A DNA stretch of 64,000 nucleotides from Lachnospiraceae bacterium (lineage in GTDB: Bacteria > Bacillota > Clostridia > Lachnospirales > Lachnospiraceae), in contig JAFUAE010000001.1 of NCBI GenBank assembly GCA_017460845.1, positions 1-64,000 of the forward strand, written 5' to 3'. This document shows positions 1-6,725 of this stretch, piece after piece. A model generated the notes under the pieces. The model did no database searches, had not been told where the DNA came from, and was given only the letters and a program-made list of their open reading frames with translations. The translations under genes were made by a program, and so were the position numbers. Positions within the stretch are counted from its first letter, which is position 1. Each line of letters begins with the position of its first letter.

Positions 1-354
1 CGACGGGTTCCACAGGTGCCCGCCCCACAGCTTTTCCTTCATCTCCGGATGTGTGAGGAACAGCTTCCGGGCAGTGACTCCCTTCATGATCCGGATCATG
101 TCCGGGATATGGAACTGGGGGCTCGCGTCGATCAGGAGGTGGATGTGGTCAGGCATCACCTCCATGGCAAGGATGCGGAAACGGTATTCCTCCGCCATGG
201 AAAGCAGCAGGGCCCTGCACTCCTCGTCCGCGCCTTTGGTCAGGACCTTCCGCCGGTATTTCGTGCACCAGACGATGTGGTACTGGAGGGAGTAGACATA
301 TCCTCTACCATGTGTTAAATCTTGTTTTATCTTGTTATAAACTTTATTATCCAT
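1..354 (-). CDS. tnpA: IS200/IS605-family TnpA transposase (Y1 HUH), 3' part cut by window edge
   Basis: Reading leftwards from the ATG at 354, 118 codons stay open to the window edge, so the C-terminal end with the catalytic tyrosine is missing. The translation has the family signatures YSLQYHIVWCTKYRRKVL near residue 21 and VMPDHIHLLID, which carries the HUH metal-binding pair (HIH). Proteins of this family cut and rejoin single-stranded DNA at hairpin ends. No other start is as well placed, and the segment before the ATG is AT-rich. Whether a tnpB accessory gene follows lies outside the window. Identification is firm; activity cannot be judged because the Tyr region is not visible. Confidence 0.9.
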   Translation of the reverse strand, partial: MDNKVYNKIKQDLTHGRGYVYSLQYHIVWCTKYRRKVLTKGADEECRALLLSMAEEYRFRILAMEVMPDHIHLLIDASPQFHIPDMIRIMKGVTARKLFLTHPEMKEKLWGGHLWNPS

Positions 355-496
355 AGATATATGATACCATATGTTTTCTAAGATGTCACCTGCTTATGAA
401 TAAAAAAGATCATTCTTAACTTCCTGGTTCTGGGAAGTCAGAATGACCGTAAAAATAGATGAGAAGTTATTGTTTATAGAATAGATGGGATCAATA

Positions 497-538
497 AGCC
501 GGCTTACTCACGACTGAAGTCACGAGAATGCGCCGGCT
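497..538. repeat. Imperfect palindrome, probable subterminal hairpin of the IS200-like element
   Basis: AGCCGGC at 497-503 pairs with GCCGGCT at 532-538. Inside it lies CTCACGACTGAAGTCACGAG (508-527), which folds back on GACT/AGTC. Y1 transposases recognise such subterminal hairpins in single-stranded DNA. The rest of 355-633 shows no convincing gene. Confidence 0.5.
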
Positions 539-633
539 GATTTTCAAGCTGTGGTCTACTATAAATACTGCATCGACCTCTGCCGGTCAAAATAAAGGCG
601 TCGGAAAATAACCATCCTTCCGGTATTCTTATC

Positions 634-1917
634 TCAAATGAGCTTTGCAATGCCGCCGCATCGAAGGATCTCAGCCCTGATCTCTGCGGCCTGGGAGATC
701 CCCCGGTTCTCCAGTTCTTCCGCAGCAGTTTCCAAAGCCGCAGCAAACGCCTCTGCCATACGATCAAATCTCTGCAGGGCGATCCTGCTGCTTAAGCCGG
801 CTTCTGAAGCTGCTGCCATAAAGCTGCTGCGGCTGATCTCAGGAATCTCATACGCTCCGCCGATATTAAAACCCATACTTTTTGTCTGGTTCTCATAAAC
901 AGCAGTACTGACCATATCATAAGCAGGTGCCAGCCGGATGCCGGTCAGATTCTCATCATAGAGGAGTGAGAAATTCTTAATGTGATTATCTGCATTGCCA
1001 GCCAAATAGTCAAATATGATCATATCCCATAACTGCAGCCCGTCACTGATAGGATCTGCCGAGTGCTTCCGGAGCAATGCAAACATATCCTGCAGGTAAT
1101 GCCGGTCAGGTCGTTCATATTTTTCCACCGCCGGGATTCCCATCGCCTGTGAAAAATCTTCCTGATGAAGGCGCACAGGTGCCGGATGCCCGGATATTAC
1201 CGACGGGTGAACCGGCATTCTGCGATCATAGCGGCATGTCGCAAACAGCATCGGAAGATCCTCTCCGTCTCTTTGCTCCACAATAAAGCTATTCGGTACA
1301 TTGATTCCCAAATGTTTTGCCGTCAACTGGCAAAGCTGTTCGTTTACAACAATATCCTGCAGACGGAGGTGGCTTTGCTTGACAATATGGGTGCTTGGAG
1401 CCGTTCCGACCGGCAGATACCAGGTGCCGCTGTCGGCGTCAAAATAGAGTCCCGTCTTCCCGGAAGCACCTGTCAGAGACAGACGTGCCTTTGTAACCAA
1501 TTCTGCGGATGCAGTTGCTCCTTCAGCAGCAAAGTCCCGGACTTCTTTTTCCGTCAACCGCCTGTATGCAGGCTTCGGAGGCATTTCCCCTTCGTTTAAT
1601 ACCTGCACGGCGCCGAGACATTCCCTTCCGAGCCCCGCAAGAATCGCCAGATAATCATTTTCATCGGTTCCGAGCCACTGCGCAACGCTTCGTCTGGTAA
1701 ATCCCTCCGGAAGCAATCCCTCAAAAAAAGTCTTTGTTCTGAACGCGGAAAATGCTTCTCTCTGTAAAGGAAGGCTGATCGAGACAGGCCTGCCGCCGTC
1801 TTTCTCAAGATAGGCCTCTTCATATCGGAACACGGCATCCTCAGGCCCGTTTCCGGATATCTTACCTGCAAGGATCCTGCAGCCGCCGATTTCAATATAG
1901 ACAAATAAATGTCTCAT
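634..1917 (-). CDS. hipA: HipA-family serine/threonine kinase toxin
   Basis: This 427-residue protein has the HipA layout: an N-terminal HipA-N1 barrel (RHLFVYIEIGG onward) and a kinase-like C-terminal part. Visible motifs are the Ser/Gly-rich loop TGASGKTGLYF, the catalytic region with GNADNHIKNFSLLYD (Asp and Asn of the NxDNHxKN motif) and the metal-binding APAYDMVS. Characterised HipA enzymes phosphorylate GltX and halt translation. The ATG at 1917 is chosen because it follows the hipB stop by one base and has GGAAAGGGG upstream; a longer in-frame reading would run into hipB. Size and domain order are normal, so it is probably functional. Its target cannot be read from the sequence. Confidence 0.93.
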   Translation of the reverse strand: MRHLFVYIEIGGCRILAGKISGNGPEDAVFRYEEAYLEKDGGRPVSISLPLQREAFSAFRTKTFFEGLLPEGFTRRSVAQWLGTDENDYLAILAGLGRECLGAVQVLNEGEMPPKPAYRRLTEKEVRDFAAEGATASAELVTKARLSLTGASGKTGLYFDADSGTWYLPVGTAPSTHIVKQSHLRLQDIVVNEQLCQLTAKHLGINVPNSFIVEQRDGEDLPMLFATCRYDRRMPVHPSVISGHPAPVRLHQEDFSQAMGIPAVEKYERPDRHYLQDMFALLRKHSADPISDGLQLWDMIIFDYLAGNADNHIKNFSLLYDENLTGIRLAPAYDMVSTAVYENQTKSMGFNIGGAYEIPEISRSSFMAAASEAGLSSRIALQRFDRMAEAFAAALETAAEELENRGISQAAEIRAEILRCGGIAKLI

Positions 1918-1918
1918 C

Positions 1919-2131
1919 TCAGCCCCTTTCCGCAAGTGAACAGTCCAGCCCGAGCATCCCTGCCAGATACAATGCCTTCCCCAGCTCCGCTGTCTCCTTG
2001 CCGCGTTCAAGATCCGAGATGAAACTCACACTGAAACCGGTCACCTCGGCAATATAGCCCTGCGTATATCCCAGAGCCTTGCGGCGCATCCTCAATGCCT
2101 CGCCAAAGTCTCTGCTATTGTATATTTTCAT
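1919..2131 (-). CDS. hipB: HipB-like XRE-family antitoxin and operon repressor
   Basis: This 70-residue protein is almost entirely one Cro/C1-type helix-turn-helix, with RRKALGYTQGYIAEVTGFSVSFISDLERGK showing the typical second and recognition helices. HipB proteins neutralise HipA and repress the operon. The ATG at 2131 (MKIYNS) is preferred over a TTG 24 bases upstream because AGGAT lies at a suitable distance before it. The stop is one base from the hipA start, so the two are translationally coupled. Four palindromic sites just upstream (2194-2322), one inside the promoter, are its likely operators. Confidence 0.88.
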   Translation of the reverse strand: MKIYNSRDFGEALRMRRKALGYTQGYIAEVTGFSVSFISDLERGKETAELGKALYLAGMLGLDCSLAERG

Positions 2132-2193
2132 GGTTTTAATCCTGTCCGTTTCCAAGCTTTGTTTCCAATCTGTCTCCAGTCAAATGCAAAAGA

Positions 2194-2322
2194 AAGCCGT
2201 TCGGCTTAATCCACACTTTGGCCCGCAAATATAAGCCGTTCGGCTAAATCCACGCATGATTAGCAAATATAAGCCGTACGGCTTAATAACGTCAAATTCA
2301 GTATATATTTAGCCGTACGGCT
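2194..2322. promoter_or_regulatory. Four palindromic operators upstream of hipBA
   Basis: The 12-base palindrome AGCCGTWCGGCT occurs at 2195-2206, 2234-2245, 2272-2283 and 2311-2322. Two copies have a TT centre and two a TA centre. Centre-to-centre distances are 39, 38 and 39 bases. They occupy the leader between the promoter and hipB. By analogy with E. coli hipBA, which also has four HipB sites, they are inferred to be antitoxin operators, although the sequence differs from the E. coli site. Confidence 0.8.
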
Positions 2323-2329
2323 TTGTCAA
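2300..2329 (-). promoter_or_regulatory. hipBA promoter with an operator between -35 and -10
   Basis: On the minus strand TTGACA (2329-2324) is followed after 18 bases by TATACT (2305-2300); TATATA with a 16-base spacer overlaps it. The fourth palindrome fills the spacer, so a bound repressor would block polymerase directly. The leader to the hipB ATG is about 160 bases and carries the other three palindromes. Confidence 0.7.
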
Positions 2330-2387
2330 TCTTCCGCAGCAATTGGTCATAAAATAGACATAAATTGCTGATATAGTATGATATAAG

Positions 2388-2422
2388 GGCGCAAGACATC
2401 CAGTAGACGTCTGTTTTGCGCC
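2388..2422 (+). other. Hairpin ahead of the 50-base dispersed repeat
   Basis: GGCGCAAGACA (2388-2398) pairs with TGTTTTGCGCC (2412-2422) as an 11-bp stem with one G-U pair. No T-run follows, so it is not a simple terminator. It lies 22 bases before the repeat at 2445-2494 and may belong to the same leader RNA of the PepSY gene. Confidence 0.4.
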
Positions 2423-2444
2423 GACCGGAGTGGAACGGAGACGT

Positions 2445-2494
2445 GGGAGCACGCAGTGCGCAACAATCCGTATTACATCATCAGTGAGGCTTTT
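2445..2494 (+). repeat. 50-base dispersed repeat, copy 1
   Basis: This segment matches 39946-39995 at 47 of 50 positions. The conserved core is AACAATCCGTATTACATCAT followed by CAGTGAGGCTTTT. A small stem, GCAC-GCA-GTGC here and GTAC-GAA-GTGC in the other copy, stays paired through a G-C to G-U type change. It sits upstream of the PepSY gene at 2564. Function unknown. Confidence 0.6.
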
Positions 2495-2563
2495 AACGAG
2501 CCTGCATGAAGTTTACAAAGAAAACACCGGAATCAGTACGAGAAAAAAAGAGGTGACAGATCC

Positions 2564-3610
2564 ATGAAAAAGCAACTGCTGACAATGATCATATGCACAA
2601 CATCCATAATCGCTCTGCTTGGCAGCACGGCCTTCGCCGATACATTCCCGCCCCGGGGAGCATCCGGTGCGCCGACGCAGCAGAAGGAAAGCTCCACAGG
2701 CAGCTTTCAGAAAAAGAAGGGTACAAACGCCGGAATGAATACTCATACGGAAGCCGGGCAGGGCTCCTGGCAGGGCTCCGGACAGGGTTCCGCACAGGGT
2801 TCCTGGCAGGGCTCCGGACAGGGTTCCGCGCAGGGTTCCTCACGGGCATCCGCATACACTCCGGACCTGACAGAGACAGAGGCACAGGAAATCGCATTAA
2901 AGGACGCAGGCCTGAAGGCAGCAGACGTGGACTTTGTCAAAACACAGCTGGATTTCGACGACGGGTACCTGAGGTATGAGATCGACTTTTATTGCAGCGG
3001 CAAAAAATACGACTACGACATAGATGCGAAAACCGGTGAGATCTGTGCCGCAGGATGGAAGCTTCTCCGTCAGTCATACGGGGGACAGTTCGGGGCAAAT
3101 GCCGGCGGCCGTAACGAAAGCTCCGGCAATTCGTCATACGGTGGCCGGGATACAGCCGCACAGTCCGGTGGCTCAGAATATTCCGCATACGGCAGTTGGA
3201 ATGGAGGCGCCGGAAATTCATCATACGGTGGCCGGGATGAAAGCACCGGTAATTCATCATATGGTGGCCGGGATACAGCCGCACAGTCCGGTGGCTCAGA
3301 ATACTCCGCATACGGCAGCTGGAATGGAGGCACCGGTAATTCATCATACGGCGGCAAGAATACAGCTGCAGATCCGCCATCAGCCTCATCCGCTTCCGGA
3401 AGCATCACAGAACAGGAAGCGCTGCAGATAGCCCTCAGACATGCCGGAAAAACCGAAGCTGAAATCAGCCGGCTCAGAATCGGCATGGACTATGAGCATG
3501 GAAGAAAAATCTACGAAGTCAGATTCCACGTCGGCTGGACGGAGTATGACTACGATATCGATACAGCCACCGGCGATATCATAAAATATGACATCGATCT
3601 GGATGATTAA
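2564..3610 (+). CDS. Secreted protein with two PepSY domains and Gly/Ser-rich repeats
   Basis: The 348-residue protein starts with a clear signal peptide (lysines, then LLTMIICTTSIIALLGSTAFA with a cleavage site). Two PepSY domains follow: one near residues 100-160 (TETEAQEIALKDAG ... YDYDIDAKTGEI) and one at the C-terminus (TEQEALQIALRHAG ... YDYDIDTATGDI). Before and between them lie low-complexity repeats: GSGQGSAQGSW units, then NSSYGGRD and SEYSAYGSWNGG units. PepSY domains are often found as inhibitory or regulatory modules of extracytoplasmic proteases; the repeats look like surface or wall linkers. Start is supported by AGAGGTG. The DNA repeats could change length by slippage. Confidence 0.85.
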   Translation: MKKQLLTMIICTTSIIALLGSTAFADTFPPRGASGAPTQQKESSTGSFQKKKGTNAGMNTHTEAGQGSWQGSGQGSAQGSWQGSGQGSAQGSSRASAYTPDLTETEAQEIALKDAGLKAADVDFVKTQLDFDDGYLRYEIDFYCSGKKYDYDIDAKTGEICAAGWKLLRQSYGGQFGANAGGRNESSGNSSYGGRDTAAQSGGSEYSAYGSWNGGAGNSSYGGRDESTGNSSYGGRDTAAQSGGSEYSAYGSWNGGTGNSSYGGKNTAADPPSASSASGSITEQEALQIALRHAGKTEAEISRLRIGMDYEHGRKIYEVRFHVGWTEYDYDIDTATGDIIKYDIDLDD

Positions 3611-3624
3611 GGCCGGATCTGCTT

Positions 3625-4245
3625 TCAGAGCATTTTGATCACATTTTTGGCTACGCCCTGGATAGACAGCTTCTTTACGCGGATCTCCGCATCCGGGTAC
3701 TTCTCTCGGTTGCGGTACCGCAGGATCGCTTCCCCGGTCCCGGTATCGATCCCGCCGTATTCCTTGAGCGTGCTTTCATTTCCCCCGGTCAGCGCTACAA
3801 TAATATCGCCTTCCCGGGCTTCGCAGTCCTTGCGGATCACCACATAATCCCCGTCACTGATGCCCGCATCCTCCATCGAATCTCCCGAGGCTTTCAGGAT
3901 ATAGCCCTCGCCGCCCCCGAACATGGAAACCGGCAGGCTGATATACTCCTCCGCGTGCTCCTCTTCGAGCTCGACAGGGCCGCAGGGAATGGATCCAAGG
4001 AGCGGGCAGACCGTGACGCCGGGAGACAGCTTGCTGATCCTGTCGGTAGTAAGCTTTCTGGCCGCCCCGTCATAGCTGATCATCCCCTTTTCATGCATCT
4101 CCATGAGATATCTGTAGGCTGTCGCCTTGGAAATGCCGGCGCCCGCTCCGATCTCGCTCACAGAGGGCGTTCTGTAGTGTTCAATGTAGAATTTTTCTGC
4201 AAATGCCACGATCCGGTCCATGGTTTCCCTGCTTCTTGATCTCAT
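3625..4245 (-). CDS. LexA-like S24-family self-cleaving transcriptional repressor
   Basis: The 206-residue protein has an N-terminal winged helix (PSVSEIGAGAGISKATAYRYL) and a C-terminal S24 peptidase domain. Visible active features are a Cys-Gly cleavage site in SIPCGPVE, the nucleophilic serine in SGDSMEDAG and the general-base lysine in ESTLKEY. LexA cleaves itself on RecA activation, so this is either LexA itself or a paralogue controlling a smaller set. A perfect palindrome upstream (4337-4351) is a candidate operator. RBS AAAGGAT precedes the ATG at 4245. The DNA-binding segment looks less like standard LexA than the peptidase does, so the symbol is withheld. Confidence 0.85.
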   Translation of the reverse strand: MRSRSRETMDRIVAFAEKFYIEHYRTPSVSEIGAGAGISKATAYRYLMEMHEKGMISYDGAARKLTTDRISKLSPGVTVCPLLGSIPCGPVELEEEHAEEYISLPVSMFGGGEGYILKASGDSMEDAGISDGDYVVIRKDCEAREGDIIVALTGGNESTLKEYGGIDTGTGEAILRYRNREKYPDAEIRVKKLSIQGVAKNVIKML

Positions 4246-4336
4246 ATCCGATCCTTTCTGCCTATATAAAAACCTTCATGTCTGATTCATTCTTCCTGAT
4301 ATGGAAATCTTCGAATCCGGCCCCTTCCGCCTATAT

Positions 4337-4351
4337 GAAACGCTTCGTTTC
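4337..4351. promoter_or_regulatory. Perfect palindrome GAAACGCTTCGTTTC, candidate LexA-like operator
   Basis: GAAACG and CGTTTC flank a 3-base centre. The surrounding sequence (CCTATATGAAACGCTTC) imperfectly repeats 4261-4277 (CCTATATAAAAACCTTC), which lies directly upstream of the repressor gene. Autoregulation is inferred from position; the site is GAAC-like but not the standard B. subtilis box. Confidence 0.4.
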
Positions 4352-4370
4352 CGATTGTTTCATTATATCA

Positions 4371-4511
4371 GATCCCAATGCCTCCTGCGAGGATGTTCTT
4401 AAGAATGTGCGGGATTCGGTGGATCAATTTGTTTCGAATGCGGAGCAGTTCGATGATCTGACCATGCTGTGTCTCGAATATAAAGGTCCGAAGGCAGACG
4501 GGAACATATAA
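4371..4511 (+). pseudogene. C-terminal remnant of a SpoIIE/RsbU-type PP2C phosphatase
   Basis: About 46 codons read DPNASCEDVLKNVRDSVDQF and then VSNAEQFDDLTMLCLEYKG before a TAA. This matches the end of SpoIIE/RsbU-family phosphatases, where the FDDxTMLxL motif carries the last metal-binding aspartates. No catalytic core lies upstream; the same frame runs back only into the repressor gene's leader. It is therefore a decayed tail, probably left by a deletion that brought the repressor region next to it. Confidence 0.6.
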
Positions 4512-4635
4512 TCCCGTCGTCTGCGCATCCTGCCTGAATATAAAATTTAAAATATTGAAAATAACCCGAACCCGATTTATAGTTAGACTTAGCACAAAAC
4601 ATGCTGGTTTTCCAGTTTTTCAGGAGGGTACTACT

Positions 4636-5274
4636 ATGCAGAATATTGTAGGCGCAATTTTTGAAAAAGAGAGCGAAGGTTACCAGGCTATTACAGAGCT
4701 TCGCCAGTGTCCGGTCACTGACAAGGCAGCTATCATGCAGATGGCTCTTATCAAGCGTACGGATAAGGGGTTTGTTCTCTGTGACGGATATGATGCCGGC
4801 GTCCTGACCGAGAGCGGGGCTGTGATGGGCGGTCTGCTGGGCAGCCTGCTGGGCATTCTCGGCGGTCCTCTCGGAGTGTTAATGATGAGCTCCTGGGGAG
4901 CATTGGCCGGCACCCTTGCCGGTGCGGCTGACACGCTGGATCTTGCGACCCTGATTGAAAAGGTTGCCGGAAAAATGGTAGAGGGCGAGATCTCACTGAT
5001 TGCGCTGGCTGACGAGAAGGACGAAGCAGAGCTGGATGCAAGACTCGGCAAGTTTGACGCTACGATCGTCCGCTATGACGCTGCAGTCATCGCCGATGAG
5101 GTAGAAGAAGCTGCCAAGCTGCAGGCGGAGGATGACCGCAAGGCTCTTGAAGAGCTTCACAAGGCTATGGAGGAAGACCGCAAGGCACAGATCGAGGCAA
5201 GACGCAAGGAGATCGATGCGAACTTTGAGAAATACTACGCAGAGAAGGTCAAGAACGCTTCTGCCTATATCTGA
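4636..5274 (+). CDS. DUF1269-family membrane-associated protein
   Basis: The 212-residue protein begins MQNIVGAIFEKESEGYQAI and contains a glycine-rich hydrophobic hairpin (GAVMGGLLGSLLGILGGPLG and GALAGTLAGAAD) typical of DUF1269 proteins. A long charged, probably coiled-coil tail of Glu, Lys and Ala follows (about residues 150-212). Start at 4636 is fixed by CAGGAGGG; a reading that begins 81 bases earlier has no such site. The family is widespread and often stress-linked, but no reaction is known. A strong hairpin terminator follows at 5341. It seems to be a single-gene unit. Confidence 0.8.
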   Translation: MQNIVGAIFEKESEGYQAITELRQCPVTDKAAIMQMALIKRTDKGFVLCDGYDAGVLTESGAVMGGLLGSLLGILGGPLGVLMMSSWGALAGTLAGAADTLDLATLIEKVAGKMVEGEISLIALADEKDEAELDARLGKFDATIVRYDAAVIADEVEEAAKLQAEDDRKALEELHKAMEEDRKAQIEARRKEIDANFEKYYAEKVKNASAYI

Positions 5275-5340
5275 TCGCATCAATAAAGTGAGCTGCTGAT
5301 CAAAGGATCAGACAGGCTCAAACCTGAATAGTAAAAATAA

Positions 5341-5377
5341 CGCGCACTATAGTTAAAATACTGCAGTGCGCGTTTTT
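5341..5377. terminator. Bidirectional rho-independent terminator
   Basis: CGCGCACT (5341-5348) pairs with AGTGCGCG (5365-5372), followed by TTTTT. On the other strand the same stem is followed by TTATTTTT. It can end both the DUF1269 gene and the convergent radical SAM operon. Confidence 0.85.
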
Positions 5378-5474
5378 GATTGCAGCTGTTGCTGCTTTGC
5401 GTGAAATGTTTCAGCATGAAAGGCTTCTGCCGGTCCCGAAGGGACCTGTAACGCATCCATCACCTGGTTTTACA

Positions 5475-6725
5475 TTATCGCTTGCTGTCCACCTTAATGC
5501 GTCCCTTATGAATGCTTTCCCTGAAGAAATCCTTCACAGAGCAGCCGGCTCTGCCGGAGGATGCGCAGGCGCAGGCACATGCACAGGAAGATGCACATGC
5601 ACACGACGATGCGCAGGACGACGCACAGGAAGAATGTCTGCGCGAGCCGCCGGACCGTGAAGAGCTGCGCGGGCGGCTGACCGGTACATTAATAACATTT
5701 ACATGGATATAGGTATTCGGAGAATCGCCGTAGCGGTAGGTGCCGTTCTTCGTGTACCGCTCGGGCTTTTCGATCTGGCTCTCCTGCACGACTTCCTTAT
5801 TTTTGATCATGCTCCGTCCGCAGTAGGGACAGCTGTCCTTTCCTTCCACGCGCGCCGCACCGCAGCCGGGGCAGTTATCGTAGTATTCGATCTTCGTACG
5901 CGTGATCTTTTTCTCTGTCGCCTGCCCGAAACCGGTGCCATTCAGGATCCATTTCACAAGCAGCACGATAAAGAGGATCGGAGCGCCGATGGTTATGCCT
6001 GTGCAGGCAAGAATAAACAGAATAATGGGAATGTCGCCAAGGCCAAGGCCTGTTCCGCTGTACCCGCTGTACTCGCCGCCCTGGTATCCGCCATCCTCCT
6101 GCCGCTCAGTCGAAAACCCGAAAGCGTCATTCGGATAGACAACACTGACCGTATATCGATCACCGGCGGAAAGCCCGGTCGCAAACACAAGGTAATCCCC
6201 CTCCATACTGCAGTCCGGCTGCCAGGCGCCGGCATTTGCAGCATTCCAGCGGATCTCCAGATGATCGATATCTATGCCGTCAAACCAGGCCGGCGTAAAG
6301 GTATAGGCGGTCTCGCCCTCGACCCATTTATCGATCTGGTACATCCGGTCCTGGGTCATGGCAAAATCCACCACTGCGATTTCATTCTCCATATAGGGAC
6401 GGTCCAGCCAGATCGCAAGCTTTGAGCCGTTATCCTCGATCCGGTCGATCGCATCGCTCATCGGGCGGATGTTTTCATGGCTGCTGTTGGGCACGCCGAG
6501 ATCGATCCATTCAAGGGGCCCGTACTCCTCATCATCGAGGACCTTCCATTCAATGTGATAGAGCATTTCCAGGGAGGCGTCCGCATTGACATCCACCGTG
6601 ACCGTAAAGTTCAGGATCTCATCCGTTGCCGCGGCAAATGCAGCAAATGACGAAAGGAGGATTGCGGTCGTCAGGGCTGTGATAAGCAAAAGTGCGCGGA
6701 AAGCCGCTTTGATCTTCATTTCCAT
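5475..6725 (-). CDS. DUF2207-like membrane protein with zinc ribbon and nine-Cys Ala/Ser tail
   Basis: The 416-residue protein has a signal peptide, an extracytoplasmic beta-rich region of about 190 residues resembling DUF2207, a membrane segment near residues 228-260 (IPIILFILACTGITIGAPIL), a zinc ribbon (CPGC ... CPYC), and a striking C-terminal tail. Cysteines at 367, 371, 375, 377, 381, 383, 385, 387 and 395 are separated almost only by Ala and Ser, then GRAGCSVKDFF. The start at 6725 has AAGGAGG upstream and overlaps the radical SAM stop by one base (TGATG), giving tight coupling. The tail looks like a target for post-translational modification by the neighbouring enzyme, or a metal-binding site. 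Function is inferred, not known. Confidence 0.8.
   Translation of the reverse strand: MEMKIKAAFRALLLITALTTAILLSSFAAFAAATDEILNFTVTVDVNADASLEMLYHIEWKVLDDEEYGPLEWIDLGVPNSSHENIRPMSDAIDRIEDNGSKLAIWLDRPYMENEIAVVDFAMTQDRMYQIDKWVEGETAYTFTPAWFDGIDIDHLEIRWNAANAGAWQPDCSMEGDYLVFATGLSAGDRYTVSVVYPNDAFGFSTERQEDGGYQGGEYSGYSGTGLGLGDIPIILFILACTGITIGAPILFIVLLVKWILNGTGFGQATEKKITRTKIEYYDNCPGCGAARVEGKDSCPYCGRSMIKNKEVVQESQIEKPERYTKNGTYRYGDSPNTYIHVNVINVPVSRPRSSSRSGGSRRHSSCASSCASSCACASSCACACACASSGRAGCSVKDFFRESIHKGRIKVDSKR

Larger units (their letters stand above)
1..545 (-). mobile_element. IS200/IS605-like insertion sequence, one end
   Basis: The element contains the tnpA gene and, upstream of it, a hairpin at 497-538 of the kind that marks IS200/IS605 ends. 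These elements lack long inverted repeats and target duplications, so the exact outer boundary cannot be set from sequence alone. The limit of about 545 is inferred from the hairpin position. Confidence 0.55.

Noticed and set aside
2695..2850. Short direct DNA repeats that could suggest a CRISPR array
   Set aside because: They lie within the PepSY reading frame, have no unique spacers of fixed length and encode Gly/Ser/Gln repeats.
4203..4370. Upstream half of the open frame that ends in the phosphatase remnant
   Set aside because: It has no RBS, overlaps the repressor gene's leader on the other strand and shows no phosphatase sequence; only the last 46 codons are kept as a relic.
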